Assembly (NCBI GenBank): GCA_937916125.1
Contig: CALGGE010000108.1
Span: forward strand, 1-12,490
Source of the DNA: an uncultured Elusimicrobia bacterium
GTDB lineage: Bacteria > Elusimicrobiota > Endomicrobiia > Endomicrobiales > Endomicrobiaceae
DNA: 12,490 nucleotides
Direction of reading: 5' to 3'
Within the stretch, counting starts at the first letter, position 1; each line of letters begins with the position of its first letter. Shown piece by piece: positions 12,485 to 12,490 of the stretch. Position numbers and translations under genes: made by a program. The notes under the pieces were generated by a model, which was not told the origin of the DNA, ran no database searches, and was given only the letters and a program-made list of their open reading frames with translations.

Positions 12485-12490
12485 CGGCAA

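Noticed and set aside
12197..12490. Open minus-strand frame of 97 codons at the right end
   Set aside because: It is made of the GTTGAANN, ATGTACAATG and GATGCTTCG repeats read in frame. It has no ribosome binding site and low-complexity composition, so it is not a gene.
1..12490. tRNA, rRNA, tmRNA or riboswitch
   Set aside because: I scanned the intergenic stretches by eye and saw no cloverleaf, conserved rRNA segment or known aptamer core. Faint examples could be missed without a covariance search.

Overview
The window is AT-rich bacterial DNA in which every recognisable gene lies on the minus strand. The left end holds a conserved core operon, rimP-nusA-infB, cut off inside the infB GTPase domain. 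The rest is accessory: one very large secreted multidomain gene, a small membrane-protein gene, a small XRE-type regulator, and a right end made almost wholly of short dispersed repeats. The first 11 bases equal the 3' end of the standard Illumina adapter and the last 200 bases are repeats, so this looks like a complete short-read contig from an uncultured or draft genome. No taxonomic marker is visible beyond the core operon. The giant protein (export signal, DLHSH...GGFH domain, phosphoesterase, HD domain) and the repeat-laden AT-rich intergenic DNA remind me of Elusimicrobiota/Omnitrophota-type genomes; that is an inference from memory, not something the sequence proves.

Layout, given left to right although transcription runs right to left. 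1-1215 is infB (5' two-fifths or so of the gene). 1216-1336 is a spacer with a perfect hairpin touching the infB ribosome binding site and a tract of 8-bp GTTGAANN repeats. 1337-2695 is nusA. 2716-3171 is rimP. 3187-3267 is the operon leader: a -10/-35 pair followed at once by a strong terminator-like hairpin nested in a second stem. 3268-3630 has no intact gene but keeps the last 38 codons of an RCC1-repeat protein and a diverged copy of a GCCGAGC repeat. 3631-10974 is a 2447-residue secreted protein. 11054-11089 is a terminator whose 5' arm encodes the end of the next gene. 11072-11551 is a small membrane protein with a promoter placed so that its mRNA should be leaderless. 11621-11986 is an XRE-type DNA-binding protein with a coiled-coil tail. 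11987-12490 has no gene; it holds a consensus sigma-70-type promoter pointing rightward, a large dyad over its -10 box and start site, a possible structured RNA, and repeat arrays.

How the parts may work together. rimP, nusA and infB form the usual ribosome maturation, transcription elongation and translation initiation operon, apparently with leader control. The giant protein joins a putative TraB/TIKI/ChaN-like domain, a PPP-like metallophosphoesterase and an HD phosphohydrolase domain, separated by two homologous membrane-hairpin modules. It begins with an export signal, so its catalytic domains may act outside the cytoplasm. The small XRE regulator is divergent from the consensus promoter and may control it through the dyad.
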